DNA of 13,878 bases, from assembly GCA_027064285.1 (NCBI GenBank), contig JAMOPX010000118.1:1-13878 (forward strand), in the 5' to 3' direction. The position numbers and the translations under genes are program-made. Below are positions 13,868 to 13,878 of this stretch, in pieces. This stretch comes from Desulfobacterales bacterium (GTDB taxonomy: Bacteria > Desulfobacterota > DSM-4660 > Desulfatiglandales > JALVZP01). Every line of letters begins with the position of its first letter. Within the stretch, counting starts at the first letter, position 1. Under the pieces are notes generated by a model, which was not told where the DNA came from, made no database searches, and saw only the letters and a list, made by a program, of their open reading frames with translations.

Positions 13868-13878
13868 CCCTACACCCT

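Noticed and set aside
1..13878. CRISPR arrays, tRNA or rRNA genes
   Set aside because: No regularly spaced repeats, and no tRNA-like cloverleaf or conserved rRNA stretch was seen on either strand.

Overview
This is an AT-rich window (GC roughly in the high 30s by eye) with short intergenic gaps. It encodes a periplasmic multiheme cytochrome, a Tat-exported MopB-family protein, an NrfD-type quinone module, System II (ResB/CcsA) cytochrome c maturation, cobyrinate a,c-diamide synthase and a dTDP-rhamnose pathway reductase. That set suggests a diderm, anaerobic, menaquinone-using bacterium such as a Desulfobacterota or Nitrospirota sulfur-cycle lineage. The phylum is an inference from gene content only.

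Layout. 1-540: 3' end of a cobyrinic acid a,c-diamide synthase gene. 558-1012: promoter, a structured leader and rpsU (bS21). The leader carries an unusually long Shine-Dalgarno sequence, a tiny candidate leader ORF and two mutually exclusive hairpins, the second a textbook intrinsic terminator. 1033-6432: an operon with its own promoter, encoding a pentaheme cytochrome c, a MopB-like catalytic-type subunit, a four-cluster ferredoxin, an NrfD membrane protein and a 55-residue single-helix membrane protein. The architecture matches the Qrc menaquinone:cytochrome oxidoreductase family. 6429-8042 (minus): nadB, L-aspartate oxidase. 8042-8674 (minus): relic of an IS200/IS605-type tnpB whose catalytic middle is deleted, with a recognisable right-end hairpin. 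8675-8983: gene-free stretch with further hairpins and a promoter. 8984-9421: an IscU-like scaffold protein with an N-terminal membrane helix. 9418-10731 (minus): CCA/poly(A)-polymerase family tRNA nucleotidyltransferase. 10829-12995: resB-ccsA. 12992-13867 (minus): rfbD.

How it fits together. The Qrc-like operon would pass electrons between periplasmic c-type cytochromes and the menaquinone pool, and its cytochrome subunit needs heme attachment of the kind ResB/CcsA performs. The most original signal is the rpsU leader. Its arrangement is what one would expect of a switch that senses bS21 occupancy, or translation initiation, through the anti-Shine-Dalgarno of 16S rRNA and answers by terminating transcription. 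A second pattern is that all three convergent gene pairs in the window overlap by exactly four bases at a shared TTAA, leaving no room for an intergenic terminator.
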